Shown: positions 1 to 8,700, counted from the stretch's first letter. The stretch: DNA of 64,000 bases from Halalkalibacillus halophilus DSM 18494 (GCF_000423105.1 NZ_AUHI01000004.1:1-64000); one strand, 5' to 3'. Notes: generated from the sequence alone by a model not told the origin. Program-made: numbers and translations.

Positions 1-36
1 ACTTTTCAACCCTGGTAAAGTAATGTTATGATGCAT
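1..36 (-). CDS. 5' end of a probable ISL3-type transposase gene (partial)
   Basis: Only the first 12 codons lie in the window (MHHNITLPGLKS), running off the left edge. On the minus strand an AAAGGAG ribosome binding site (about 46-52) precedes the ATG at 36 by about 10 bases. A start of the form M-x-x-x-I-x-LPGLK is what I associate with ISL3-family transposases of Bacillaceae, but twelve residues are too few to be certain. The gene lies downstream of the minus-strand T-box leader, yet its start resembles no aminoacyl-tRNA synthetase or amino-acid transporter I know. This suggests that it is an insertion between the leader and its original target. Confidence 0.4.
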   Translation of the reverse strand, partial: MHHNITLPGLKS

Positions 37-153
37 ATACACGCAACTCCTTTTGTTTGTTTTAGTCGTATAAAACAAGGATAACAAATCAGGAGCTTGC
101 GTGCTTTTTTTGTCTTTTTTTCTTTTGATGAGGGTTTCCACTAGCCGTTTCTA

Positions 154-295
154 GCATTCGAGGCATCGCGTGAGGCGGCGACTCCTGCGGGAACAGCGCG
201 AGCCGAAGATCCACTTTGGCAAACGCTTTTCTTGCCAAAGTTAGCTGAGGCCGTGCCCGCGGAAAGCGTCCGCCGGTAAGCGATGCCTCGAATGC
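154..295. repeat. GC-rich inverted repeat element (bcr-like intergenic repeat)
   Basis: Perfect 16-bp arms GCATTCGAGGCATCGC (154-169) and GCGATGCCTCGAATGC (280-295) bound a GC-rich core in an otherwise AT-rich intergenic region. Inside is a second perfect hairpin, CTTTGGCAA (214-222) and TTGCCAAAG (232-240). The core phrases GGCGACTCCTGCGGGAACAG and CCGTGCCCGCGGAAAGCGTC are typical of the dispersed palindromic intergenic repeats seen in many Bacillus-group genomes. It would fold into a long hairpin on either strand. No ribosome binding site precedes any reading frame in it, so I treat it as non-coding. Confidence 0.75.
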
Positions 296-370
296 CTCCA
301 CCCAAACTTGTCAGAATTTTATCCAAACCCCAACATATATATTAGAGCCTATTTAATAAAGGTTCTCTTT

Positions 371-412
371 AAAATAAAAAAATCCACTCTATCCCAAAAA
401 AGGGACGAATAG
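371..412 (-). terminator. T-box intrinsic terminator
   Basis: On the minus strand CTATTCGTCCC and GGGATAGAGTGG form a hairpin with a T6 loop, one bulged A and several G-U pairs, followed by an ATTTTTTTATTTT tract. It directly follows the antiterminator sequence, as expected for the competing terminator of a T-box that attenuates transcription. Confidence 0.85.
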
Positions 413-620
413 ATTCGCGGTACCACCCTCGTTACCTGTAAAAAGGTCACTCGATTAATGGATAACGGTATAAAACCGAAAGGGAAAGTTCCCTTTATGC
501 TTATAGAACCCAAATTCAATAAAAGCATACTACCTGTTTTCACTATCCAGGTTCACTTTTAAGTAGTGGCTAATATCTACTACATTCTAATCAATGCATC
601 ATTATTTCGTATTATATTGT
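371..620 (-). promoter_or_regulatory. T-box riboswitch leader (tRNA-sensing)
   Basis: Read on the minus strand, positions 434-417 give AACGAGGGTGGTACCGCG, the T-box antiterminator sequence that pairs with the tRNA acceptor end. Stem I is also visible: TAGAA (589-585) pairs with TTCTA (508-504). An AGTA on the 5' side and GAA (517-515) on the 3' side form the loop-E motif around the specifier loop. The specifier lies within UUUGGG (514-509). Readings followed by a purine are UGG (Trp), UUG (Leu) and UUU (Phe); Trp is favoured because T-box specifiers rarely use the other two. The leader points toward the left window edge. Its regulated gene is not visible; see the T-box finding. Confidence 0.93.
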
Positions 621-626
621 AAAAAA

Positions 627-655
627 ATTATAAGTTACTTTCCCTATAATTGCAA
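627..655 (-). promoter_or_regulatory. SigA-type promoter of the T-box leader
   Basis: On the minus strand TTGCAA (655-650) and TATAAT (632-627) are separated by 17 bases. Transcription would start near 620, about 30 bases before stem I of the T-box. Confidence 0.7.
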
Positions 656-804
656 GTGAATTTATTTTGAATTTTTTAGGAATATCCTACTTCTGATTTA
701 TTTTTAATAATTTACAATTTTTTTCTCGATTTTTCCCCAAAATTTATCAAAATCAGATTATAATAGGGATAGAAATAAAGAATCTGCTTTGGAGGTATGA
801 CATA

Positions 805-2028
805 GTGAAGAAATGGCAATGGGTCGTTACAATCGTATTTACCATTTTTGTAGTACAAGGAATTGTACATACGAACACCGTGCACGGGGATGAAGAGTCA
901 GAAGGTGGAATGGAAGTTAAATTCCATCAAACATATGAAACAACACTGGAAGGAAAGGTAATACCTGATCCATTACCACGTTTTGCTTATGACTCAGGCT
1001 TAAACTTTGAGTATCCAGATGCAGTAAGGGGAATTTACGTAACTGCACACTCTGCTGGGGGATCGCGTTTTGACACGCTGATTAATTATGTAAATGACAC
1101 TGCTTTAAATTCAATGGTAATAGATGTGAAAGACGATGATGGGTTAATTGCTTATGATGTAGATGATGACGTTGCTCACGCAGAATACTCACGCAACTTT
1201 ATAAGTGACCCACGGGCAATGCTTGAACGTTTAGAAGAGGAAGAGATTTATCCTATCGCACGTCTTGTAGTATTTAAAGATACTAACTTAGCAATGGACC
1301 GCCCAGAATGGTCATTCACACGAGACGGGGATGTATGGGTGAACGGAAGAAATGAAGCGTTTGTAAATCCGTTTGTTCAAGATGTTTGGGATTATAATAT
1401 TGAAATTGCAAAGGAAGCGGCTGAATTAGGATTTAAGGAAATTCAGTTCGATTATGTTAGGTTCCCAGAAGGGTTTGAAAACCTTGATGAAGAACTTGAT
1501 TATACTCGTGGGGACTATGACGATGCAAGTTTAGATAATGTTAAAGAACGTGTACGAGCTGTTACAGAGTTTGTAGCATATGCACGTGAAGAATTATCGG
1601 AATACGATGTAGATGTTTCTGTTGATATCTTTGGTTATGCAGCAACGATTGAGGAAGCACCTGGTATTGGTCAAAACTTCGCACAAATCGCTGATAACGT
1701 AGATGTGATATCTTCGATGATTTACCCAAGTCATTGGACACCATACTTTGATATTCCAGAACCTGACCGTGAACCATACAACTTAGTAGATGAATACGCA
1801 CAAGTTGAAAATGACTTATTAGATCAACTGGATGAAAAACCAGTTTCTAGACCATGGTTACAAGACTTTACTGCTAACTGGTTATATTCTTCTGGCCAAG
1901 CTTTTGTATACGGACCAGAACAAGTAGAAGCACAAATTCAAGCATTATATGATAATGGAATTTACGAATACTTGCTTTGGGCACCACAAAATAGCTATAC
2001 AGAAGGCGTAAATTACGACCCGCAATAA
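805..2028 (+). CDS. Secreted glycoside-hydrolase-like protein (DUF4015/GHL13 type)
   Basis: 407 residues starting at a GTG placed 8 bases after GGAGGT (791-796). Residues 1-28 form a signal peptide (Lys-Lys, hydrophobic core, ending near THTVHG-like VHG), so the protein is exported. The body looks like the TIM-barrel putative glycoside hydrolases of COG1306/DUF4015: RGIYVTAHSAGG (75-86), VIDVKDDDG (105-113) and EIQFDYVRFPEG (212-223). The last motif carries the acidic residue expected at the end of a barrel strand. The sequence is rich in Asp and Glu, fitting an extracellular protein of a salt-adapted organism. It is a single-gene unit with its own terminator. The substrate is unknown; a cell-wall or exopolysaccharide glycan is a guess from the family. 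Confidence 0.85.
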   Translation: MKKWQWVVTIVFTIFVVQGIVHTNTVHGDEESEGGMEVKFHQTYETTLEGKVIPDPLPRFAYDSGLNFEYPDAVRGIYVTAHSAGGSRFDTLINYVNDTALNSMVIDVKDDDGLIAYDVDDDVAHAEYSRNFISDPRAMLERLEEEEIYPIARLVVFKDTNLAMDRPEWSFTRDGDVWVNGRNEAFVNPFVQDVWDYNIEIAKEAAELGFKEIQFDYVRFPEGFENLDEELDYTRGDYDDASLDNVKERVRAVTEFVAYAREELSEYDVDVSVDIFGYAATIEEAPGIGQNFAQIADNVDVISSMIYPSHWTPYFDIPEPDREPYNLVDEYAQVENDLLDQLDEKPVSRPWLQDFTANWLYSSGQAFVYGPEQVEAQIQALYDNGIYEYLLWAPQNSYTEGVNYDPQ

Positions 2029-2036
2029 ACCACGAG

Positions 2037-2071
2037 AGGGATTTCGGTGTGAAGCTGAAATCCCTTTTTTT
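2037..2071 (+). terminator. Intrinsic terminator
   Basis: Perfect stem AGGGATTTC (2037-2045) and GAAATCCCT (2057-2065) followed by a T tract, just after the glycoside-hydrolase-like gene. Confidence 0.9.
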
Positions 2072-2190
2072 GATAATATATCTGTAAGAATTGTGAATGT
2101 GAGTTGGCTTTTCTGAATAACGACCTACTTTTTTTGGTGAAGTTTAATCTGGAGAATTAATAGTAGTATATTTTCACTGTGAAAAATTTT

Positions 2191-2318
2191 GCCGGCATAG
2201 GAATTGTCTTTTCGGGTGGTTAGCAAGCTTTTGCCGGCGGAAAAATCGATTTGCGGGTGAAGGGTTCTTTATGCCGGCAAATACTACAATATACAGGTGA
2301 ACCATTTCGTATGCCGGC
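2191..2318. repeat. About 40-bp tandem array of GCCGGC-containing units
   Basis: The palindrome GCCGGC occurs at 2191, 2233, 2273 and 2313, that is with periods of 42, 40 and 40 bases. The spacer halves share a degenerate GGGTGA/AGGTGA block about 25 bases after each palindrome. Flanking DNA is AT-rich, so four copies at regular spacing cannot be chance. The rest of this 500-base gap (2072-2580) shows no gene or clear promoter. Confidence 0.75.
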
Positions 2319-2580
2319 ATAAAGTAGTGTTCATGGCTCGATACATTTTTTGAAGGATACCACATTTATTTATTCAACTTTAACTCATACTTGCGATAAT
2401 TAGAGTTTATGAATGTATATTTAAGGGAATAATATCAAATACTTTTGAGGTGCGACCTTATCGTTATAAACAATCCATTATGCACTTATTTGCGAATTAA
2501 CAGATTCCCAAGCATTGGATATAATTAATAGTGGATGTTTCATTCGATTTATTAATAGGACAACGAGAAGGGGTAGATCT

Positions 2581-3171
2581 ATGAATTGGTATAAAAAATT
2601 AAATCAATACTTTCCAGTTGAAGAGATGAAATCAAAGGAACATATGGAAAAGCTTTTAAAAGATAAGAGCGAAGTTTATCGTAAAGATGAAGGAGAGCAC
2701 CACGTGCTTATGTATGCTGAATTTGATACCTTTATTTTTATTGACTATGTATATGTATCTCCAGAGTCAAGAGGAGAAGGCTTAGGACACAAGCTTCTTG
2801 AGCAATTAAAGGAAAAAGGTAAACCCATCATTTTAGAAGTTGAGCCAGTTGATTATGAAGATACAGATTCAGAAAAGCGATTAAAATTTTATCAACGAGA
2901 AGGCTTTGAACATGCACAATCAATCGGTTATGCTCGCCGTTCACTAGCTACTAATGAAATTAACTCAATGGAAATTTTATATTGGTCGCCTGAGAAGGAA
3001 TCCGAGGAAGCCATATTTGATAAAATGAAGCGTATGTATGAACAAATTCATACGTATAAAGATGAAGAAATTTATGGAGAATCGTATCAACCAGTTGAAG
3101 AAGTTCTTAAAATTGATAAGGATCGAAATACAGATCTGTTCGATGGCTTAAAAAAGCCAAAAGGTGTTTAG
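2581..3171 (+). CDS. yjbC: GNAT-family N-acetyltransferase (YjbC)
   Basis: 196 residues. I start it at the ATG at 2581 because GAGAAGGGG sits at proper distance before it; an upstream in-frame start at 2515 has no ribosome binding site. The acetyl-CoA binding loop of GNAT enzymes is seen as SRGEGLGHKLL (63-73), and RLKFYQREGFE follows near 101-111. The substrate is unknown. It lies directly upstream of spx, as yjbC does in Bacillus subtilis, which is the main reason for the name. A strong hairpin separates the two genes, so co-transcription would need read-through. Confidence 0.85.
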   Translation: MNWYKKLNQYFPVEEMKSKEHMEKLLKDKSEVYRKDEGEHHVLMYAEFDTFIFIDYVYVSPESRGEGLGHKLLEQLKEKGKPIILEVEPVDYEDTDSEKRLKFYQREGFEHAQSIGYARRSLATNEINSMEILYWSPEKESEEAIFDKMKRMYEQIHTYKDEEIYGESYQPVEEVLKIDKDRNTDLFDGLKKPKGV

Positions 3172-3186
3172 AATAAGCGATTTTAT

Positions 3187-3222
3187 AAAGAGCTACTACA
3201 TTTTTGTAGTAGCTCTTTATTG
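3187..3222 (+). terminator. Terminator between yjbC and spx
   Basis: Perfect 14-bp stem AAAGAGCTACTACA (3187-3200) and TGTAGTAGCTCTTT (3205-3218) with a 4-base loop. The T tract is short (TTTATT), so it may be leaky. Confidence 0.75.
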
Positions 3223-3477
3223 TAGAAAATAGTTTGTGAAGAATTTTTCAAAAAAATTTGGATATCATGTTTATTTATTGTTTAAAAGGGTAAAACATAA
3301 ATAGGACATAGTTTGTGAATATGAACATTTATTTACAGAGTCATACATGCCCTATGAATTTTGTAGGATTTATAGTATACTTAAGTAAATCATCTAGATT
3401 AAAGTAATTTTAAAGTAAGAAATATTATCATAAATCTATCTAGTCACCTAAGCCGTTTTTAAAGGAGAGTGAATGGC
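3223..3477. other. AT-rich spx upstream region
   Basis: No gene is seen here. A possible SigA -10 element TATACT lies at 3376-3381, but there is no convincing -35 at the right spacing. In Bacillus subtilis spx has several promoters; I cannot identify their equivalents by eye. Confidence 0.4.
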
Positions 3478-3873
3478 ATGGTAACATTATTTACATCGCC
3501 AAGTTGCACATCTTGTAGAAAGGCAAGAGCTTGGTTAGAGGAACATGAAATCCCTTTTGTAGAACGCAATATCTTCTCGGATCACTTATCAGCAGATGAG
3601 ATAAAAGAAATTTTGCGCATGACAGAGGACGGAACCGATGAAATTATATCCACACGATCTAAAGTGTTTCAAACATTAGATATCAGTTTAGATCAGATGC
3701 CTTTAAAGGATTTAATTAACTTAATTCAAGAAAATCCTGGATTGCTACGTCGTCCGATCATCATAGACGAAAAGCGTTTGCAGGTTGGGTACAACGAAGA
3801 TGAAATTCGTCGTTTCTTACCTCGTAAAGTTCGTTCTTTCCAGTTAAAAGAAGCACAAAGACTTGTAAATTAG
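3478..3873 (+). CDS. spx: Spx, RNA polymerase-binding redox regulator
   Basis: 131 residues, the usual Spx length, starting at the ATG at 3478, 10 bases after AAAGGAG; a GTG at 3469 is too close to that site. The ArsC-like fold carries the redox switch C10-T-S-C13. Gly52 and Arg92, known in Bacillus Spx to matter for contact with the RNA polymerase alpha subunit and for DNA-dependent function, are both present. Spx activates thiol-stress genes and is degraded by ClpXP; the C-terminus ends LVN. Its adaptor SpxH is encoded 7 kb downstream and the Clp adaptor MecA one kilobase downstream. The 3' end overlaps the convergent terC-family gene. Confidence 0.97.
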   Translation: MVTLFTSPSCTSCRKARAWLEEHEIPFVERNIFSDHLSADEIKEILRMTEDGTDEIISTRSKVFQTLDISLDQMPLKDLINLIQENPGLLRRPIIIDEKRLQVGYNEDEIRRFLPRKVRSFQLKEAQRLVN

Positions 3874-4571
3874 AAAATATATTGCCGGGCTATATTACAT
3901 AGCTCGGTTTTTTTTTTAATTAGGCCTATTGTAATTACAAACACGATAAAAAGAATTGGTAATAAGAGATGAAGTATTGTATAACTATGTACAAACGAAG
4001 ATAATACCTCTTCTTTTATAATTAGTTCAGCACTTGTATATGCTAATAATGATGCACCCAAGTAACTAATGAATGAATACTTGTCCATTAATTTAAGTAA
4101 CAAACTGCTTCCAAAAATAATAATTGGTACTGACACAATTAAGCCAAATAGAATGAGGAAAATGTTTTGGTTTGCAGCGGCTGAGATAGCAAGTACATTA
4201 TCAAAACCCATCACCACATCTGCAATGACAATTGTCTTTACTGCACCAAATAATGTCGTAGAAGAATGTATATCTTGTTCTTGTTGGTGGTCGACTAATA
4301 ATTTTACAGCTATTACGAGTAAGAATAACCCACCAATTAATTGAATGTAGGGAAGCGTTAATAAAAAAACAGCTAATGTTGCCAATATAAATCTAATTGA
4401 TATTGCAAGGCTTGTCCCAATAATGATTGCTCTTCTTTGATGTTTACGAGGCAAGTTTTTACTGGCCATTGCAATTACAATTGCATTGTCACCACCAAGG
4501 ATTAAATCGATCCCGATTATGATTAATATTGCTTTTACTAAATCCCATTGAATATCTAATAAAATTTCCAA
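3870..4571 (-). CDS. yjbE: TerC-family membrane protein (YjbE)
   Basis: About 233 residues starting at a TTG (4571-4569) placed 7 bases after GGAGGG on the minus strand; a longer frame to 4598 would begin upstream of this site. It has at least six hydrophobic segments and the two acidic TerC motifs GGDNAI (about 26-31) and GFDNVLA (about 122-128), which lie in membrane helices. The TerC family of Bacillus (YceF, YkoY, YjbE) is linked to manganese export and metalation of secreted proteins; transport by this copy is inferred. Its last 15 codons contain the spx terminator, and its stop overlaps the spx stop by 4 bases. The spx-yjbE-mecA order matches Bacillus subtilis. Confidence 0.9.
   Translation of the reverse strand: MEILLDIQWDLVKAILIIIGIDLILGGDNAIVIAMASKNLPRKHQRRAIIIGTSLAISIRFILATLAVFLLTLPYIQLIGGLFLLVIAVKLLVDHQQEQDIHSSTTLFGAVKTIVIADVVMGFDNVLAISAAANQNIFLILFGLIVSVPIIIFGSSLLLKLMDKYSFISYLGASLLAYTSAELIIKEEVLSSFVHSYTILHLLLPILFIVFVITIGLIKKKTELCNIARQYIF
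3885..3918 (+). terminator. spx terminator inside the end of yjbE
   Basis: CCGGGCTAT (3885-3893) pairs with ATAGCTCGG (its ATAGCTCGG-like arm ends at 3907, with one G-U pair), followed by eleven T residues. On the other strand the same bases encode the C-terminus of the TerC-family protein. Confidence 0.85.
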
Positions 4572-4873
4572 ATAAATTCCCTCCAATAGACGTGACAAAT
4601 AGATTAAATTGTTTTAGAATAATTCATTAAATACACTTCATTGAGCAGGAATTTATGTAGTTTTTGTTGAAGTTTGTAGGCAGAAGTGGATTTCAAATGA
4701 ATCATAAACAAATCATTTTCGTATAAGGCTCACCTATCATACAATATGAGTAGAGGAAGAACTTTATGTAAGATGATTGAAGGCAAATTAAATCGGGTAA
4801 TATAAATAGTAAAGTAAAAGTCGGGTGAATCCTTCCCATAAAATACGGATGGTAGAGAAGGGAGAGGAACAAC

Positions 4874-5578
4874 ATGGAAATAGAAAGAATTAATGAAAAT
4901 ACGTTAAAATTTTATATATCATATAATGATATTGAAGAACGAGGCTTCAGTCGTGAGGATATTTGGTATAACCGTGAAAAAGGGGAGCAATTATTCTGGG
5001 AAATGATGGATGAAGTAAATGACCAAGAAGATTTTAATGTTGATGGCCCTCTGTGGATTCAAGTACAAGCTATGGATAAAGGTTTAGAAATTGTGGTAAC
5101 TAAAGCCCAAATTTCTAAAGATGGTAATAAATTAGAACTTCCAGATATGGAAGATGAGGATGAAAATGAAGAAGTAAATGAGAAAATAGATAACTTAATT
5201 GAAAATTCATTTCCGACAAAACAAGAAAGAAAAACGTCAAAACGAAACAAACCTAAAAAAGATCAAAAGAAACGTAAACGTTTAGATGATGATTTAACAA
5301 TCACTATTTATTTTGACGATATAGAAGATGTAATTTCCTTAAGTCATTCTTTCCAAGATTCACGTTTTCTTGAAGATCAATTATACGCTTATGATAATCA
5401 ATACTTCCTTCATATAGGGTTTCCAAATGGTTTCTTAAGTGAAGATGAACAAGAAAACCAAGTGAGTCAGCTTTTAGAATATGGTGAAGAGTCTTCCTTT
5501 ACGGTTCATTATTTACACGAATATGGAAAACAAGTATTTGATGAGCAAGCACTCAAACAATTACGTGAACATTTCTAA
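4874..5578 (+). CDS. mecA: MecA, adaptor for ClpC-dependent proteolysis
   Basis: 234 residues. It starts MEIERINENTLKFYISYNDI, the conserved N-terminal substrate-binding domain (about 1-105). A basic, low-complexity linker rich in Lys and Arg follows (about 117-138), then the C-terminal ClpC-binding domain (about 140-234). MecA delivers ComK and other clients to ClpCP and activates the ClpC hexamer. A GGGAGAGGAAC ribosome binding site precedes the ATG. The position after spx and yjbE, and before cls and coiA, is conserved in Bacilli. Confidence 0.96.
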   Translation: MEIERINENTLKFYISYNDIEERGFSREDIWYNREKGEQLFWEMMDEVNDQEDFNVDGPLWIQVQAMDKGLEIVVTKAQISKDGNKLELPDMEDEDENEEVNEKIDNLIENSFPTKQERKTSKRNKPKKDQKKRKRLDDDLTITIYFDDIEDVISLSHSFQDSRFLEDQLYAYDNQYFLHIGFPNGFLSEDEQENQVSQLLEYGEESSFTVHYLHEYGKQVFDEQALKQLREHF

Positions 5579-5601
5579 AAAAAGTTGCGTAAGTATAGTT
5601 G

Positions 5602-5653
5602 AACATGTCGTAAAGATCTCTTATTCGAGATTTTTTTCGACATGTTTTTTTAT
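5602..5653 (+). terminator. mecA terminator
   Basis: Nested hairpin: outer stem AACATGTCG (5602-5610) with CGACATGTT (5638-5646), inner AAGATCTC/GAGATTT, followed by a T-rich tract. Confidence 0.85.
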
Positions 5654-5866
5654 TTGTTTAGTCCATTTATGCACTAATTTTGCGTTATTAGGAATATAAT
5701 AAAGAGATAATCGCGCATTCGACAATTTTAGTAATTAATTGACATATTGCGTGATAAACATAATTTCAGTATGGTATAAATAGGAATCATCTTTTACAAC
5801 TGACTAGTCTATTTATATTAAATTACATACATTACCGAAGCAAGTTAGGGAAAAGAGGATTTAATA

Positions 5867-7378
5867 ATGATGAAATGGCTCCAGGTGTTGTTTTTCACCG
5901 CTATCGTAGTGGCAGTAGGTTTTTTATCTTATAATATTTGGGAAGGCCAAGTGATTACGGCATTCTCCATCTTTCTTACTATTTCTGGGATTCTCATTGT
6001 TTTCATCATTTTTATTGAAAATAGAGATCCTTCGCAAACATTAAATTGGATACTGGTGTTTGCCATATTTCCGGTATTAGGATTCTTTTTCTATTTACTT
6101 TTTGGAAGAAACTATGCAAAAACAAAGCGATTTGAGCAAAAGAAAATATTAGATGAACAGGCTTTCGACCAAATTGAAGGCAATAAACAATTAGTAGAGC
6201 ATGAATTAAATCAAATGGGTGATCACCAACGCATGTTCTTTCGCTTGGCTCATCATCTTGGAAAATCCCCCATTTCATTTAGTTCTGAAACAAAAGTCCT
6301 TACAAATGGTGACGAAACATTTCCGGCTATTAAAAAAGCTCTTAGGGAAGCAAAACATCACATTCACATGGAATACTACATTGTACGTGATGACGAATTG
6401 GGAAGAGAAATTAAAGATATTTTAGTGGAAAAGGCAAAAGAAGGAGTCGAAGTTAGGTTTTTATTTGATGCGGTAGGTAGTTGGAGGTTATCAAGTGATT
6501 TTAAGCAGGATCTCATAAAAGCAGGTGTTGAGATTCAGGCGTTTGCCTCTGTTAAGTTTCCGGTGATCGGAAATAAATTAAATTACAGAAACCACCGCAA
6601 AATTATTGTAATTGATGGGGAAATTGGCTTTACAGGTGGATTAAACATCGGCGATGAATATATGGGGAAGGATTCCTACTTTGGCAAGTGGAGAGATACC
6701 CACTTATATGTTAGAGGAGAATCGGTTCGCTCGTTACAATTAATATTTATTCAAGATTGGCACTATGAAACGAATCAGTCCCTATTAACTCAAGAATACT
6801 TGTCACCCGAAATGCTTACCAATGAAGACTTAGGTGGCGTGCAAATGATCGCTGGGGGTCCAGATAGTCAGTGGGAAGTAATAAAAAAGCTATATTTCTC
6901 GATGATTATATCTGCAAAAAAGTCAATTTCTATTGCTTCTCCTTATGTTATTCCCGATGACGACATTCTTACTGCTTTAAAAGTAGCAAGCTTAAGTGGG
7001 GTTGACGTTAAAATTCTTACGCCTGCAAGACCAGATAAACGGATTGTATTCCACGCATCTCGCTCCTATTTCCCAGAATTGATGGATGCTGGAATCCGAA
7101 TATATGAATATAAAGAAGGTTTCATGCACAGTAAAATTGTAATCGTAGATGAGGAATTGGCGTCTATTGGGACATCAAATATGGATATGCGCAGCTTCCA
7201 TTTGAACTTTGAAGTGAATGCTTTCTTATTTCGAACAGAGAGCACTGCTAAACTTGTCGAGGATTTCCAACATGATATAGAAATAGCGGAAGAATTAGAG
7301 CCAGATCGTTTCAAAAAACGACCTATAACACTCAGAGTCATGGAATCATTATTCCGTCTCATGTCGCCACTATTATAA
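5867..7378 (+). CDS. cls: Cardiolipin synthase
   Basis: 503 residues, typical for bacterial ClsA-type enzymes. Two hydrophobic segments at 5-22 and 31-50 and a third at 61-79 anchor it in the membrane. Two phospholipase-D HKD motifs follow: H243-R-K245-x4-D250 (HRKIIVID) with GG.N downstream, and H421-S-K423-x4-D428 (HSKIVIVD) with G.SNMD. It joins two phosphatidylglycerols into cardiolipin and glycerol. An ATGATG pair opens the frame after AGAGGATT; either ATG is possible. A TTGACA element at 5739 with TAATTT 16 bases downstream is a possible promoter. Confidence 0.95.
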   Translation: MMKWLQVLFFTAIVVAVGFLSYNIWEGQVITAFSIFLTISGILIVFIIFIENRDPSQTLNWILVFAIFPVLGFFFYLLFGRNYAKTKRFEQKKILDEQAFDQIEGNKQLVEHELNQMGDHQRMFFRLAHHLGKSPISFSSETKVLTNGDETFPAIKKALREAKHHIHMEYYIVRDDELGREIKDILVEKAKEGVEVRFLFDAVGSWRLSSDFKQDLIKAGVEIQAFASVKFPVIGNKLNYRNHRKIIVIDGEIGFTGGLNIGDEYMGKDSYFGKWRDTHLYVRGESVRSLQLIFIQDWHYETNQSLLTQEYLSPEMLTNEDLGGVQMIAGGPDSQWEVIKKLYFSMIISAKKSISIASPYVIPDDDILTALKVASLSGVDVKILTPARPDKRIVFHASRSYFPELMDAGIRIYEYKEGFMHSKIVIVDEELASIGTSNMDMRSFHLNFEVNAFLFRTESTAKLVEDFQHDIEIAEELEPDRFKKRPITLRVMESLFRLMSPLL

Positions 7379-7422
7379 GATTGGCGACGTGAGAAATATT
7401 ACTATATAGGATGTGATCTTAT

Positions 7423-8589
7423 TTGTTGACTGCTCTAAATCAAAATAAAAAATCATTTGTAGCCCCGCTTTTAAGTCGTTCTGAACTGGACGAAATCAGA
7501 AAAGAAGACTTGACCTGCCCAAGCTGTAGACAACCTGTTTTGTTAAAGGCTGGGAAAATTAAAATTCCGCACTTTGCACACCTCGCAAAATCTACTTGTA
7601 AGTTTGGTTCCAAGGAATCTATTGAGCACTTAGAAGGGAAGTTGATACTATTTAAGTGGTTACAAGCACAAGAGATCCCAGCTAGATTAGAGTATTTTAT
7701 TCCATCCATTCAACAAAGAATAGATATTTTAGTGAAATGGAATAATCAATTTTATGGATTAGAATATCAGTGTTCTAAAATCCCTTATGAACAGCTGAGA
7801 GAAAGATCGGAAGGAATGATGAGTCTCGGCATTACTCCAATTTGGATTTTTGGAATGAAATTTTTAAACAGAAAGCGTAATTCACACCTTGGATTAACTT
7901 CATTGCTTCAAACTTCGATCATCCACTTTCCAGAAGTAGCATCTTCAAGAATTTTCTTTTTGAACTCCTTAATGAAAGACTTTCAAATATTTTATCCGAA
8001 AGCACGACTAAATCATACTGCCTTTGGAGGTTTTATTCAAAAACCAATCACGAATTTATCGTTCCCCGAATTATTTTCTCTTGAGAATAATCATTCAGTT
8101 AATTATAGTTTCACTTGGCTAAATTGGAAAAAGTCACTCCGAACTAAGCCTCCATTCGCAATGACAGAATTAGAATATAATTTCATGAAATACTTATACT
8201 TCCGGCAATTACATCCTCAAAATTTACCTTCTATCATAGGTTTACCATCCATAAATAGCTGGCATTACTTACAACCAGATTATATTTGGCAATCCGCTTT
8301 CATAATAGATTATTATACAAAGATTCCAGTAGGAGAGTCATTCACTTACCAGGAAGCGTATAGGTCAGTGGCTAAATACTTTCAAGAGAAATTAACTACA
8401 GTTTATCCTTCTCCATCAATTCATCCACTTTACAGCTACTTATTGTTACTTGAGGAATTGTGCTATGTCAAAAGCACAAATCGTTCAACGTTTAAGAAGT
8501 GCAAGCAGGTTTTGTTTCCTAAAACATTAGACCAAGCTTTATTATTTGATCAAAATCTTATGTATTTATTAAATAAATTACGTAGCTAA
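7423..8589 (+). CDS. coiA: Competence protein CoiA-like nuclease
   Basis: 388 residues, starting at one of two consecutive TTG codons (7423 or 7426) after a weak AGGATGTGAT site. The N-terminus has a zinc-finger-like set C32, C35, H50, H53 and C59 (TCPSC, IPHFAHL). A restriction-like nuclease core follows, with D101 (RIDILVKW) and E114-x-Q116 (GLEYQCSK). CoiA proteins act during processing and recombination of DNA taken up in competence. The gene lies between cls and pepF, as in related Bacilli. The weak ribosome binding site and TTG start suggest low expression. Confidence 0.9.
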   Translation: MLTALNQNKKSFVAPLLSRSELDEIRKEDLTCPSCRQPVLLKAGKIKIPHFAHLAKSTCKFGSKESIEHLEGKLILFKWLQAQEIPARLEYFIPSIQQRIDILVKWNNQFYGLEYQCSKIPYEQLRERSEGMMSLGITPIWIFGMKFLNRKRNSHLGLTSLLQTSIIHFPEVASSRIFFLNSLMKDFQIFYPKARLNHTAFGGFIQKPITNLSFPELFSLENNHSVNYSFTWLNWKKSLRTKPPFAMTELEYNFMKYLYFRQLHPQNLPSIIGLPSINSWHYLQPDYIWQSAFIIDYYTKIPVGESFTYQEAYRSVAKYFQEKLTTVYPSPSIHPLYSYLLLLEELCYVKSTNRSTFKKCKQVLFPKTLDQALLFDQNLMYLLNKLRS

Positions 8590-8700
8590 CGAAATAAATA
8601 TATTTTATTTAGCGTTTCTAACTATTATCTTTTTACTTTTGTGCGAATTTTTTATAAAATAATGAATTGTAGGAAAAAATAATTTTAGGGGGCTACATAC

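Noticed and set aside
89..326. Open frames inside the GC-rich repeat near the left edge
   Set aside because: They run through a perfect inverted repeat, lack ribosome binding sites and have no recognisable protein features.
349..543. A 64-codon minus-strand frame
   Set aside because: It lies wholly within the T-box leader, including the antiterminator and terminator.
2174..2365. A 63-codon minus-strand frame
   Set aside because: It spans the GCCGGC repeat array, and its composition follows the repeat.
3231..3255. Rex-like TTTGTGAA...TTCAA upstream of spx
   Set aside because: Half-site spacing and right half differ from the Rex consensus.
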